Below, in pieces: positions 1 through 8,405 of a stretch of 64,000 nucleotides of DNA. Location of the stretch: assembly GCF_030813715.1 (NCBI RefSeq), contig NZ_JAUSUZ010000001.1, positions 7,130,001 to 7,194,000 on the forward strand, read 5' to 3'. The stretch is from Catenuloplanes indicus. Lineage in GTDB: Bacteria; Actinomycetota; Actinomycetes; Mycobacteriales; Micromonosporaceae. The number at the start of each line of letters is the position of its first letter. The first letter of the stretch is position 1. The translations under genes were made by a program, and so were the position numbers. The notes under the pieces are model-generated. The model saw only the letters and a list, made by a program, of their open reading frames with translations, ran no database searches and had not been told where the DNA came from.

Positions 1-6
1 ACCAGC

Positions 7-402
7 ATGAACACCGCCCGGCCGGCCTGGCGTCGCCTCGCCGGGACGGGCCTCGCCGCCACGTTCGCCGCGGCCGTGGCCACCACGCTCGCGGCCGCGC
101 TGGCCCGGGCCGCCGGGGTCGGTCTCGACATCGACGGCGAGGCCATCCCGTTGCCCGGCTTCGCCCTGGTGACCGGCGTCTGCTCGCTCGCCGGTGTGGT
201 CATCGCGGCCGCGCTGCGGCGGTGGAGCGTCCGTCCCGCCGCGCGTTTCGTCCGGATCACCACGGCGCTGACCGCGATCTCGCTGATCCCGCCGTTCCTC
301 GTCGGCGCGGACACGGCGACCGTCGCGGCCCTGGTCGCGCTGCACCTGATCCCGGCAGCGGTGATGATCCCGGCCCTGGCCCGCACGCTCCGCACCGGCT
401 GA
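7..402 (+). CDS. DUF6069-like four-helix membrane protein
   Basis: The 131-residue product is almost entirely hydrophobic. Four likely membrane helices lie near residues 12-36, 49-71, 82-98 and 102-124, with an Arg-rich turn (about 72-82) after the second. Size, four-helix layout and the small extracytoplasmic loop after helix 1 (around DIDGE) resemble the DUF6069 family of actinobacterial membrane proteins, whose role is unknown. The ATG lies 6 nt from the window edge, so an upstream start or ribosome site cannot be judged and the gene could begin earlier. Confidence 0.7.
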   Translation: MNTARPAWRRLAGTGLAATFAAAVATTLAAALARAAGVGLDIDGEAIPLPGFALVTGVCSLAGVVIAAALRRWSVRPAARFVRITTALTAISLIPPFLVGADTATVAALVALHLIPAAVMIPALARTLRTG

Positions 403-638
403 GCCGAGCACCGGGCCGATCCAGAGCGCGGCGGTCGCGGGTTTCCTCGGGACGGCGGGCCGGCGGGGGAGCGGGAGTGGGCTGCGTTTCGCGGGTGATG
501 GACGGCGGCCGGGTGCGGACAGCTCGGCGACCGCCTTGAGCAGCGGCGCCGGTTCCGACGGCCTGGTACCGCGCAGGGCGAGCAGCGGCACGGCCGAGGA
601 GACAGGCGCAGCACGCGGTCGCGAATGGCCCGGCGGCA

Positions 639-673
639 CCGGTCCGGCGGCGGGGAGCCCGCCGCCGGACCGG
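639..673 (-). terminator. strong hairpin after the M14 peptidase gene
   Basis: A perfect 16-bp GC-rich stem (639-654 with 658-673) closes a 3-nt GAG loop. It begins 5 nt beyond the stop codon of the minus-strand carboxypeptidase gene. No T-tract follows, which is usual for actinobacterial terminators. The rest of the 276-nt gap back to the DUF6069 gene shows no convincing coding frame. Confidence 0.75.
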
Positions 674-678
674 TCCGG

Positions 679-3174
679 TCAGTGCGTGGTGACCGAGGCC
701 GTCACCGACCACAGGATCGCGCTCGCGACCTGCGGATACAGGCCCTTCGGGTGGGCGCGGAACAGCGGCTCCGTGCCGAACAGGACGGTCGCGGTGCCGG
801 TGGCGGAGACACCGGAGACGACCGCGGCCTGGCCGGCCGCGTCGGCCGGGCCGCCGGTGCCGTCGTCGGACGCGCGCCAATGGCCGGCGACCAGCGGTGT
901 TGCCGCGTACCGCTGCTCGGCCACCACCCCCGCGCCCAGCCCGGTGAACCACAGCGGCGAGTAGACGAACGAGTGCGGCAGCGCGGTCGTGCCGACCGGG
1001 CCAGGGCCGTTGAGCACGGACACCACGCCGTTCGCGTCGGAGCGGCCGGCGACCGCGGTGACCGCGAGCAGCCCGGCCTCGCTGTTGAACCGGGCACCGG
1101 TGACGCCGCGGGTGATCACCGCGCGCACGGACGCGACCTGCGTCTTGGCGCCGGGATTCAACATGGACCAGGACAGACCGGACGAGACGTACAGCGCGGA
1201 GACGCCGGCCAGCGACGCGCCCGCGTTCAGCGCCGAGGTGGAGACCGGCCGGACCTCGAAGCCGAGGTCACGCAGGACCAGCAGCTCGTCCGCGGCCGCG
1301 GCGGCGGCGATCACCGGGCGGGTGAGCGGGACTCCGGTGGCACCGCGCGGCGCGGCGGTGAACCGCACGCCGTAGGTGGCGGCGATCTCGGCGGCCGCCC
1401 GGCGCGGCACCACGACCGTGCCGTCCGCGAGCCGGCGGACCGGGACACCGCGGTCCAGCAGCGCGTTCAGCGCGCGGACGTCGGCCGCGTCGGTGAGCGT
1501 GAGCAACACGTCCCCGCGGCCGGCCGGCACCGCACCGGTGGGAGCAGCGACCGTGACCGGGTGCAGGCCGCCCGGCAGCGTGCCGCGCCGGACGATCGAG
1601 ACCGGCGCGCCCCAGAGCAGCCGGTGCGACCAGCCGGAGATGTCGTACATCTGCGGCACCAGCGCGGAGATGTCCCGGCCGGCCTCCAGCATCGCGTTCG
1701 CCAGGCCGCGCTTGGGCTGATGCATGTCGACGACGTAGGTGCCCGCGGCGTAGGACCGCCCGGACAGCACGAAGCCGCGGGACGCCCGGCCGACCCGGAT
1801 GTCGTGCGCCACCAGGTGGTCCACCAGGCGCGCGGCGGCCGGGGAACCGGCCGGGATCACGTACGCGCGCGGGAACTCGGTCTTGTAGCGGTCCTCCGGG
1901 CCGTACCCGGGCACGAACTCGTCCGGGACGTCGCGCAGCGGCTCACCGGCCCAGCCGCGGCGGAACTGCTCGATCTGGCCGGCGATCAGCGACTCCCGGT
2001 TCGCGGACGTGTACTCCAGCGCACCGCGGATCGTCGCCTCCACGACGGACGTGTTGAGCGCGGCGCGACGTTGCAGCTCCGCGGCCGGCAGCGCGTCGTA
2101 GTCCGCGTTGTTGACCCGCAGCGGGATCTCCACGGTGTGGCCGATCGCGCCGTGGTACATCGCGTACATCGGGGTGAAGATCGGTGGCCAGTCGTCCCAG
2201 TCGCCGGGCGCGTAGTCGCGGAACGGGATGTCGACGGCCTGGCCGAGCGCGTTGACCCGGCGTTCCATGCCGAGCGCGTTCCGGTAGGCGTGCGGCAGGT
2301 AGAGGTCGTACTCGTAGTTCTGGCCGTGCGGCGGCGTGCACGGCTCGATCAGCGTGGTGCCGGTGTAGCCGTGCTCGTCCAGCATGACCAGCGGCTGCGC
2401 GTCGATCGCGACCGCGCGCACGGCCCGGGACTCCGGCTGCGACGACGTGACGTGGTCCCGGTTGATGTCGAAGCCGGCGCCGTTCGCCCTGGTACCGGCG
2501 ATCCGGCCATCCGGGTTGTTGGTGACGGTGAAGTAGACCCGGGTGCGGCGCAGCATGGCGGTGGTGGCGGCGTCCGTCGCGGTGGCGAGCTGCTCGATCA
2601 GGCGCAGCGAGCCGTCCGTACCCTCCCATTCGTTGCCGTGGATGTTCGCGTTGATCCAGATCGGCGCCTTGTAGTCGCGCTTCAGCGCGCGGTCGCGCGC
2701 GGCCCGGACCGGGTCGTCCTCGATCAGCCGCCGCCACTCCGACTGCCGGCGCGTCTCGGCCGCGCTCTCCGGTGCGGTGACGGTGACCAGGTAGAGGTCC
2801 CGGCCGAGCACGGACTGGCCGATCACCTCGGCGGAGACGCGGTTGCTCGCGGTCTGCAGCGCGTTCAGCCGGGGCGCGATCCCGTGGTACGGCACCAGCC
2901 CCAGCTTGATCGACTTGTCGGCCGGGTTCTCCGGGTAGACGCGCAGCCGGGTCTGCCGCGGGTAGCCGCCGCCGTGCCGGTCCGCGGTCCGTTCCGCGGC
3001 GGCCGTGCTCGGCGGCGCGTCGGCCGGTGCGGCCGCGATCTCGTTGCGCTCCGGCCCGTTGCCGAAGTCGCGGGTGACCGGATCCGGCGGGGCGGCGACC
3101 GCCGTCGATGGCAGCGCGGTGACACCGAGACCCGCGATCAGCAGCCCGGTGAGGATCTTGCCCGGTGAGCGCAC
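679..3174 (-). CDS. secreted M14-family zinc carboxypeptidase
   Basis: This 831-residue protein has a Sec signal peptide (Arg near the N-terminus, hydrophobic core about 8-25, cleavage near AVA|APP). The M14 zinc-peptidase domain follows: the H-x-x-E zinc pair is H179/E182 in IHGNEWEG, the third ligand is probably H268 in LDEHG, the substrate-binding Arg lies in DINRDH (about 236-241), and the catalytic Glu is probably E349 in HTVEI. It is therefore expected to trim C-terminal residues from peptides, or to act on peptidoglycan peptides, outside the cell. About 450 residues follow the catalytic domain and may form beta-rich accessory modules. It is probably controlled by the MarR gene directly upstream; an operator-like palindrome lies 41 nt before the start. 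Substrate is unknown. Confidence 0.88.
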   Translation of the reverse strand: MRSPGKILTGLLIAGLGVTALPSTAVAAPPDPVTRDFGNGPERNEIAAAPADAPPSTAAAERTADRHGGGYPRQTRLRVYPENPADKSIKLGLVPYHGIAPRLNALQTASNRVSAEVIGQSVLGRDLYLVTVTAPESAAETRRQSEWRRLIEDDPVRAARDRALKRDYKAPIWINANIHGNEWEGTDGSLRLIEQLATATDAATTAMLRRTRVYFTVTNNPDGRIAGTRANGAGFDINRDHVTSSQPESRAVRAVAIDAQPLVMLDEHGYTGTTLIEPCTPPHGQNYEYDLYLPHAYRNALGMERRVNALGQAVDIPFRDYAPGDWDDWPPIFTPMYAMYHGAIGHTVEIPLRVNNADYDALPAAELQRRAALNTSVVEATIRGALEYTSANRESLIAGQIEQFRRGWAGEPLRDVPDEFVPGYGPEDRYKTEFPRAYVIPAGSPAAARLVDHLVAHDIRVGRASRGFVLSGRSYAAGTYVVDMHQPKRGLANAMLEAGRDISALVPQMYDISGWSHRLLWGAPVSIVRRGTLPGGLHPVTVAAPTGAVPAGRGDVLLTLTDAADVRALNALLDRGVPVRRLADGTVVVPRRAAAEIAATYGVRFTAAPRGATGVPLTRPVIAAAAAADELLVLRDLGFEVRPVSTSALNAGASLAGVSALYVSSGLSWSMLNPGAKTQVASVRAVITRGVTGARFNSEAGLLAVTAVAGRSDANGVVSVLNGPGPVGTTALPHSFVYSPLWFTGLGAGVVAEQRYAATPLVAGHWRASDDGTGGPADAAGQAAVVSGVSATGTATVLFGTEPLFRAHPKGLYPQVASAILWSVTASVTTH

Positions 3175-3214
3175 GAAGCACCTCCACGATGGATGTGCTC
3201 AAGATCCTGGCCGG

Positions 3215-3243
3215 GCGACAGAGATCGAATCAATATCTGTCGC
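3215..3243. promoter_or_regulatory. 29-nt palindrome, candidate MarR operator
   Basis: Perfect 8-nt arms (GCGACAGA / TCTGTCGC) flank an AT-rich, partly symmetrical 13-nt centre. The site sits in the 82-nt gap between the MarR gene and the M14 peptidase gene, both on the minus strand. The AT-rich centre and lack of a T-run suit a protein-binding site better than a terminator. Control by the adjacent MarR protein is an inference. Confidence 0.55.
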
Positions 3244-3256
3244 TGTCAAATGCGTG

Positions 3257-3694
3257 TTACAGCTGGTGCAGCGCCTTCACCAGTGGTGCCAGCTCCGGCG
3301 TCCGGCCGGCCTCCTCCAGCGCCCGCGCCAGCACCTCGTCGTGTGTGGGCCGCGCCTTCGCCAGCAGCTCGCGCCCCGCCGGCGTCAGCTCGGAGTAGAT
3401 CCCGCGGCGGTCGTCCTGGCAGAGATAGCGCCCCAGCAGCCCGCGATCCTCCAGCCGGTTGACCAGCCGGGTCGCGGCGCTCGACGACAGCGCGGCCGCG
3501 CGCGCCAGCTGCGACATCCGCATGTGGAAGCCGTCCTGCCGGGACAGCGCGTCCAGCACCGTGAACTCGACCACGGACAGCCCGTGCCCGGACGACAGCG
3601 CCCGCTCCAGCGCCGCGTCGATCAGCCCGTACAGCGCGGCGAGCGTCCGCCACCCCTGCGCCCGGACCTGCACCGCGTCATCCGCGATCCCCAT
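3257..3694 (-). CDS. MarR-family transcriptional regulator
   Basis: The 145-residue protein has the MarR winged-helix fold: an N-terminal dimerisation helix (about 10-35), a helix-turn-helix around MRMSQLARAAALSSSAATRLVNRLE (two pieces, about 57-82), a wing containing DRRGIYSELTPAGRE, and a C-terminal helix. It is encoded just upstream of the secreted M14 carboxypeptidase in the same direction, with an operator-like palindrome between them, so it probably represses the peptidase and perhaps itself. The ligand is unknown. Confidence 0.88.
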   Translation of the reverse strand: MGIADDAVQVRAQGWRTLAALYGLIDAALERALSSGHGLSVVEFTVLDALSRQDGFHMRMSQLARAAALSSSAATRLVNRLEDRGLLGRYLCQDDRRGIYSELTPAGRELLAKARPTHDEVLARALEEAGRTPELAPLVKALHQL

Positions 3695-4151
3695 CCGGCC
3701 AGCCTAACAGGCGCAAGCCCATACCCGGCGTGTGCAAGTATCACCCGGTGCCGTCCTTCGCGCTGCTCGCCCGGCGACCGCTCCACGAGCGCCCCGGCGC
3801 GGCGACCGTCGTGGTCACGTCACGCGGCCGGCTCACCCCGTTCGCACCACACCCGCATCGAAGTCGCCACGGTCCGGCGTGAGCCGCCCCGGGCCCGTCC
3901 GGCCCCGCGGTGGCTCCGCGTGCCGGCCGCCCACGGCCCTCGCTGCTGGTCGCTCACCCAGCGCGGCCTGCTGACCCGCCACGACCTGGACACCGGCGCA
4001 TCGCTCCGGGAACGCGCGCTGCGACCCCTCACCGGCCACCCGGCGCGGCCACACCGCAGCGGCACGCTGGACGCCGCGACCGGCGCGACGATCCACGGCG
4101 TGCCGGTGCTGGCCAAGCGGACGCTGTACGCGGTAGAGACCCGGCCGTAGG
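3695..4151. other. 457-nt gap with a possible decayed beta-propeller reading frame
   Basis: No intact gene is supported here. The only coding-like signal is the fragment described at 3748-4150. The first 50 nt must hold the MarR promoter (minus strand); I cannot place -10 and -35 boxes with confidence. Confidence 0.4.
3748..4150 (+). pseudogene. possible frameshifted PQQ/WD-type beta-propeller remnant
   Basis: From a GTG at 3748, one frame gives 44 residues and stops at 3882. A second frame continues to 4150 with propeller-like phrases (LLTRHDLDTGA; LDAATGATIHG; LYAVETRP) that resemble PQQ-like repeat blades. Read together they suggest a short gene remnant with a frameshift. The strings are short and no complete blade set exists, so this may be chance similarity. 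It ends 1 nt before the convergent pentapeptide-repeat gene. Confidence 0.3.
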
Positions 4152-4835
4152 TCAGAACTCGGTGTCGACCGTGATGCCCATGGCGGCGGCGAGGACGTGG
4201 GAGAGGGCGGGTAGGTCGGTTTCGTGGACGATCGCGCCGCGGAGCTGGCTGGGGCTGCCGATGCCGGCCAGGGAGCAGGCGCGGAAGCGGGTGCCGGTGA
4301 GGTCGGCCTGGTGGAGCTGGGCGCCGGTGAGGTCGCAGCGGGTGAAACGGGCGCCGCGCAGATCTGCGCCGGTGAGGTCGGCGCCGGTCAGGTTGCAGCC
4401 GATGAAGTGGACGGCCTCGAAGCGGGTGAAGCGCCAGCCGGAGAGGTCGAGCCGGCACTCCTCGGCGCGCACGTCGCGCAGCGTGCCGTCGGTGATCGTG
4501 AGGCCGGTCATCCGGGAGTCGCGCAGGTCGACCCGGGTGAGTGCGCCGCCGTCGCTGGTCAGGTTGGCCCAGTTCGAGTTCTGCACCAGGCAGTCGGTCA
4601 GCGCGAGCTGGTCCAGGCGGGCGCCGGAGAGGTCGGCGGCGCGGAACCGGCACTGGGTGAACCGCAGCGCCTCGGCCGCGCGCCCGGACAGGTCGACGTC
4701 GTAGTAGGCGAGCCGGGCGTACGAGCCCTCCGGCTCCGGGTCGCCGGGGGCGATCTCCACGGTGGACGGCGGCTTCGGCGGCTTCGGCTCGGCGGAGCTG
4801 GGTGCTGAGGCGGCGCGGCGGCGGGACGGAGGCAC
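4152..4835 (-). CDS. pentapeptide-repeat protein
   Basis: The 227-residue protein has a Pro/Lys-rich N-terminal tail (about 1-35), then stretches of A(D/N)Lxx-type pentapeptide repeats from about residue 45 to 205, with clear runs such as NLTGADLTGADLRGARF and DLTGAQLHQADLTGTRF. Such repeats fold as a right-handed quadrilateral beta-helix. No signal peptide or membrane helix is seen, so it is probably cytosolic. Some relatives are DNA-gyrase-protecting DNA mimics, but many have unknown roles and nothing here assigns one. It is divergent from the small membrane protein gene at 4898. Confidence 0.85.
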   Translation of the reverse strand: MPPSRRRAASAPSSAEPKPPKPPSTVEIAPGDPEPEGSYARLAYYDVDLSGRAAEALRFTQCRFRAADLSGARLDQLALTDCLVQNSNWANLTSDGGALTRVDLRDSRMTGLTITDGTLRDVRAEECRLDLSGWRFTRFEAVHFIGCNLTGADLTGADLRGARFTRCDLTGAQLHQADLTGTRFRACSLAGIGSPSQLRGAIVHETDLPALSHVLAAAMGITVDTEF

Positions 4836-4897
4836 CCGGACACCCTATGGAGCGGGCGCACCGCCGGTCCGACGTGCCCCTCTCGCCGTACCCTCGA

Positions 4898-5077
4898 ATG
4901 GGTTTTATGGTTCTGGGCGTGGATTCTTTCGTGACACCCGACCGGGTGATGTCGGTGCTGGCGGCCGAGGAACGGGCCTGGTCCGACATCGGTGTCGTGC
5001 AGGCGCTCGGCATCGTGGCAGGCGTGTTGTTCCTGGTCCTGGCGATTCGGGCGATGTTCGGCGGCGGGAAGCGTTAG
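4898..5077 (+). CDS. small single-span membrane protein
   Basis: This 59-residue frame starts at the ATG at 4898. The upstream in-frame ATG at 4802 would overlap the divergent gene and add Arg-rich, non-conserved-looking sequence. Residues about 25-53 form one hydrophobic helix (GVVQALGIVAGVLFLVLAI), and the tail ends in GGGKR. The layout is typical of tiny actinobacterial membrane proteins. No function can be given. A GTG at 4919 is an alternative start. Confidence 0.55.
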   Translation: MGFMVLGVDSFVTPDRVMSVLAAEERAWSDIGVVQALGIVAGVLFLVLAIRAMFGGGKR

Positions 5078-5165
5078 CCGTTCGGCCGTCATGCTCTGCA
5101 ATTTGCACTCCGGGTACCGTGGCGACCTGCACAGAGACGGAGCGTCACCGACCTGGGGCGGAACT

Positions 5166-5792
5166 GTGGATCTCGAACTGTCGCAGCACCATCTGGCCGC
5201 CGGGCTCGCCCGGGTGGCGGTCGCGGTCCGCGCGGCCGACGACGACGCACCGGCGGCCGAACGCACGCTCGCCCAGCAGCAGGTGCTGCTGGTGTTGCGC
5301 CGGCGCGACGCCAGCTGCCCGCTGAGCGAGCTGTCCAAGGACCTCGGCATGACCACGAAGTCACTGCTCGCGGCCGTGGAGACGTTGGTCGCGGAGGGGC
5401 TGGTCGCGATGGGGCCGGCGCCGTCGTTCTCGCCGGCCGAGATGCGGCTGTCGCTGACCGAGGCCGGGCGTGCCGAGCCGGCCGAGCCGATGAACTGGGC
5501 CGCGGACCTGCTCAACGGGCTGCACGATCTGGACGCGCTGCGCCGCCAGCATCTGCTCGACGTGGTCACCACCAAGATCAGGACGATGCAGGCGGCCGAC
5601 CAGATCCCGATCACGAAGATGTGTGTGACCTGCCGGTTCTTCGAGTCGTACGCGTACCCGGGCAGTGGCCAGCCGCATCACTGCTGGCTGGTCGGCAGCC
5701 CGTTCGGCCACCTGGACCTGCGGCTGCGCTGCCCGGAGGCGAAGCCGGGCGAGGCGATGCACGTGATGCTGGCCCCGCGCGACGACGATTGA
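5166..5792 (+). CDS. MarR-type winged-helix protein with C-terminal four-cysteine site
   Basis: The 208-residue product combines a MarR-like winged helix (about 15-130, including LSELSKDLGMTTKSLLAAVETL) with a C-terminal module containing C153-x2-C156, H171-H172-C173 and C189. Four cysteines in that spacing suggest a bound metal or Fe-S cluster, so it may be a redox- or metal-sensing regulator. I recall similar MarR proteins with a CVTCRxF...HHC motif in other bacteria, but their role is not known to me. The GTG at 5166 is chosen because upstream sequence in frame looks non-coding. It lies 29 nt before the F420-type oxidoreductase gene and probably shares its transcript. Confidence 0.75.
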   Translation: MDLELSQHHLAAGLARVAVAVRAADDDAPAAERTLAQQQVLLVLRRRDASCPLSELSKDLGMTTKSLLAAVETLVAEGLVAMGPAPSFSPAEMRLSLTEAGRAEPAEPMNWAADLLNGLHDLDALRRQHLLDVVTTKIRTMQAADQIPITKMCVTCRFFESYAYPGSGQPHHCWLVGSPFGHLDLRLRCPEAKPGEAMHVMLAPRDDD

Positions 5793-5821
5793 CCTGCTCG
5801 TCGCGGGGTAACCGGCATGCC

Positions 5822-6781
5822 ATGAAGATCGGTTACTTCCTGTCCAGCGAGGAGTTCACGCCGGCCGAGCTGCTGGAGCAGGCGCGTGGCGCCGAGCAGG
5901 CCGGGTTCGAGGCGCTCTGGATCTCCGACCACTACCACCCGTGGGTGGACGCGCAGGGCCAGAGCCCGTTCGTCTGGTCCATGATCGGCGCACTCAGCCA
6001 GGTCACCACGCTGCCGGTCACCACGGCCGTGACCTGCCCGACCGTGCGCATCCACCCGGCCGTGCTGGCCCAGGCCGCGGCCACGTCCGCGGTGCTGCAC
6101 AACGGGCGGTTCGTGCTCGGCGTCGGCTCCGGCGAGGCGCTCAACGAGCACATCCTCGGCGACGCGTGGCCGAACGCGGACACCCGCCTGGAGATGCTCG
6201 AGGAGGCGGTCGAGGTGATGCGCAAGCTGTGGGCGCACCCGGACTCGTTCGTCGACCACGAGGGCAAGCACTACCGGGTGGAGAACGCGCGGATCTACAC
6301 GATGCCGGAGAAGCCACCGGCGATCTACGTGTCCGGCTTCGGGCCGAAGGCGGTGGACCTGGCCGCGCGGATCGGCGACGGCTACGTGAGCGTCATGCCG
6401 GACGGCGACATGGTGCGCCGCTTCCGGGAGAACGGCGGCGGCGACAAGCCCGCGCAGGGCGGCTTCAAGGCGTGCTTCGCGCCGACCGAGGACGAGGCGG
6501 TGGAGATCGCCTACCGGCGCTGGCCGAACGCGGGCGTGCCGGGCGAGCTGTCCCAGGTGCTGCCGTCGCCGAAGCACTTCGAGCAGGCGTCCGAGATGGT
6601 GCCGAAGGACAAGATGCGTGAGGCGCACGTCTGCGGCAGCGACCCGGAGGCCCACCTGGAGCAGATCTCGGCGTACGCGAAAGCCGGCTTCGACGAGGTC
6701 TACGTGTCCAACATCGGGCCGAACTGGGCGGGCTTCTTCGACCTCTACCGGGAGAAGGTCTTCCCCGCCCTCAAGAACTGA
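5822..6781 (+). CDS. F420-dependent LLM-class oxidoreductase (TIGR03557-like)
   Basis: This 319-residue protein has the luciferase-like TIM-barrel signature of F420-dependent enzymes: an opening MKIGYFLSSEEF strand, WISDHYHPW, a TTLPVTTAVTCPTVRIHPA block, and LGVGSGEALNEH, as in F420-dependent glucose-6-phosphate dehydrogenase-like proteins. It should transfer hydride between coenzyme F420 and an unidentified substrate in the cytosol. The ATG at 5822 gives the expected N-terminus; longer frames upstream overlap the regulator gene. A terminator hairpin follows at 6795. Confidence 0.88.
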   Translation: MKIGYFLSSEEFTPAELLEQARGAEQAGFEALWISDHYHPWVDAQGQSPFVWSMIGALSQVTTLPVTTAVTCPTVRIHPAVLAQAAATSAVLHNGRFVLGVGSGEALNEHILGDAWPNADTRLEMLEEAVEVMRKLWAHPDSFVDHEGKHYRVENARIYTMPEKPPAIYVSGFGPKAVDLAARIGDGYVSVMPDGDMVRRFRENGGGDKPAQGGFKACFAPTEDEAVEIAYRRWPNAGVPGELSQVLPSPKHFEQASEMVPKDKMREAHVCGSDPEAHLEQISAYAKAGFDEVYVSNIGPNWAGFFDLYREKVFPALKN

Positions 6782-6794
6782 GATGCTGACCGCA

Positions 6795-6830
6795 CGCCAC
6801 GACCGCCGGCCGCTCCCGGCGGCCGTGGCG
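6795..6830. terminator. bidirectional hairpin between convergent genes
   Basis: A 15-bp stem with one mismatch (6795-6809 with 6816-6830) and a 6-nt loop lies between the stop codons of the oxidoreductase (+) and the acetyltransferase-like gene (-). It can serve both. Confidence 0.7.
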
Positions 6831-6839
6831 GGATCCGGG

Positions 6840-7118
6840 TCAGGCGACCAGGTCCTGGTAGTCCGGGTGGCGCTCGATGTAGGCCTTGATGAACGCGCAC
6901 CGCGGGATCACGGTGGCGCCGCGCTCCCGGGCCGCGTCCAGCGCACCGGCGGCCAGCGTGGACCCGAGGCCCTGACCCTCGTGACCGGGCTCGACCTCGG
7001 TGTGCGTGAAGATCAGCGCATCGTCGCGCACCCGGTAGGCCGCGAACCCGGCGACCGCGCCGTCGACGACGATCTCGAACCGGCTCTCGGCCGCGTTGTC
7101 CCGTACCTCGGCACCCAT
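6840..7118 (-). CDS. short GNAT-like N-acetyltransferase (YjdJ type)
   Basis: The 92-residue protein matches the short GNAT-related family: a beta hairpin (FEIVVDGAVAGFAAY), the strand-loop VEPGHEGQGLGSTL that forms the acetyl-CoA pyrophosphate loop (Q/R-x-x-G-x-G/A), and a C-terminal PRCAFIKAYIERHPDY block. These proteins lack the N-terminal half of classical GNATs, and their substrates are mostly unknown. It is followed downstream on the same strand by nothing; its upstream neighbour is the aminotransferase gene, 31 nt away. Confidence 0.85.
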   Translation of the reverse strand: MGAEVRDNAAESRFEIVVDGAVAGFAAYRVRDDALIFTHTEVEPGHEGQGLGSTLAAGALDAARERGATVIPRCAFIKAYIERHPDYQDLVA

Positions 7119-7149
7119 CAGTGCGCCCCCTCGATCGACTTCCGCAAGA

Positions 7150-8346
7150 CTAGCCCTGTAGCTCGGACAGCGCGTTCAGCAGCGTGTCCACCTCGTCCGC
7201 GGTGTTGTAGTGGTAGATCGACGCGCGTACCGCGCCGCCGCCGTCCCGCAGGCCGAGCGCCTCGAAGAACTCGTAGGCGTAGTAGTCGCCGGCCGACACG
7301 CAGATGTTCCGGTCACCGAGCAGCGCCGCGGTCCGGGCCGGTGCCTGGTCGGCCAGCCGGAACGACACGGTCGGGCAGCGCCGCCGCGGCGCCGGGAGCA
7401 CGGTCACGCCCGGCAGCGCGGCCAGGCCGTCCAGCAGCCGGGTGAGCAGCCCGGTCTCGTACCGCTGGATCTCGGCGAACGAGGCGCGGAGCCGGCTGCG
7501 GCGGTCCGGCCCGGAGGACGAGGCGAGATCGGCCAGGTGTTCGACCGCCGCGGTCACGCCGGCCAGCTGCGCGAAGCCCGGGGTGCCCAGCTCGAACCGG
7601 TCCGGCACCGCCTCGGACGACGGCGCCAGCTTCATCGGCCGCAGCCGCTCCCACAGCGCCGGATCGGCCGCGACCGCCGCGAGGTGCGGGCCGGACCACT
7701 TGTACGCGCTGGTCACGTAGAAGTCCGCGGTCGTCTGGGTCAGCACGTGCGGCGTGCTGTGCACGCCGTCCACATAGGTCAGCGCACCGGCGGCGCGGGC
7801 GATCGCGGTGATCGCGTCCACGTCCGGCACCGCGCCGTTCGCGTTGCTGCCCGCGGTCAGCGCCACCAGCCGGGTCCGCTCACCGATCAGCTCGGTGAAC
7901 TGCCCGGCCGGCAGGTCGCCGGTGGCACGGTCGAACTCGGCCCAGCGCACGACCGCGCCGGCCCGCGCCGCGAGCTGCACCCACGGGCGTACGTTCGCGT
8001 CGTGGTCGAGCCGGGAGACGATGATCTCGTCGCCCGGCCGCCAGGTGTCCGCTAGCGCGCGGGCCACCCGGTAGGTCAGCGCGGTGGCGCTCGGCCCGAG
8101 CACGACACCCTGCGGCGCGGCGCCGAGCAGGTCGGCCAGCGCGTGCCGGGCGGCCGCGACGATCTCGCCGGAACGGCGGCCGGGCTCGAACGCGGGACTG
8201 CGGTTGGAGACGGCCGCGCGCATGGTGGCCGCGACCGCGTCCGCGACCGGCGCGGCGACCTGGCTGCCGCCCGCGTTGTCGAAGTGCAGGTAGCCCTCGG
8301 CCAGGGCGGGATAGCGGGAACGGATCGCGTCGACGTCGAACGACAT
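7150..8346 (-). CDS. cysteine desulfurase-like class V aminotransferase (TIGR01976 type)
   Basis: The 398-residue PLP enzyme starts at the ATG at 8346 (a GTG three codons upstream is possible). Features of the class-V fold include YLHFDNAGGSQVA near the N-terminus, GPSATALTYRVARAL for the phosphate cup, VDGVHSTPH, and the Schiff-base Lys in VTSAYKWSGPH. It belongs with the cysteine desulfurase-like subgroup rather than IscS/SufS, because no obvious mobile-loop Cys is seen near the C-terminus. No sulfur-transfer genes flank it, so the true substrate is uncertain. It is divergent from the lipoprotein gene at 8406. Confidence 0.82.
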   Translation of the reverse strand: MSFDVDAIRSRYPALAEGYLHFDNAGGSQVAAPVADAVAATMRAAVSNRSPAFEPGRRSGEIVAAARHALADLLGAAPQGVVLGPSATALTYRVARALADTWRPGDEIIVSRLDHDANVRPWVQLAARAGAVVRWAEFDRATGDLPAGQFTELIGERTRLVALTAGSNANGAVPDVDAITAIARAAGALTYVDGVHSTPHVLTQTTADFYVTSAYKWSGPHLAAVAADPALWERLRPMKLAPSSEAVPDRFELGTPGFAQLAGVTAAVEHLADLASSSGPDRRSRLRASFAEIQRYETGLLTRLLDGLAALPGVTVLPAPRRRCPTVSFRLADQAPARTAALLGDRNICVSAGDYYAYEFFEALGLRDGGGAVRASIYHYNTADEVDTLLNALSELQG

Positions 8347-8405
8347 GCGGCGCACGATAACCGGCGATGATCATCGAGGTGGTGGCGGCCCCGTACCCTG
8401 GACGG

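Noticed and set aside
625-3168. 847-residue plus-strand open frame
   Set aside because: Arg/Gly-rich antisense shadow of the M14 peptidase, whose frame has clear family motifs.
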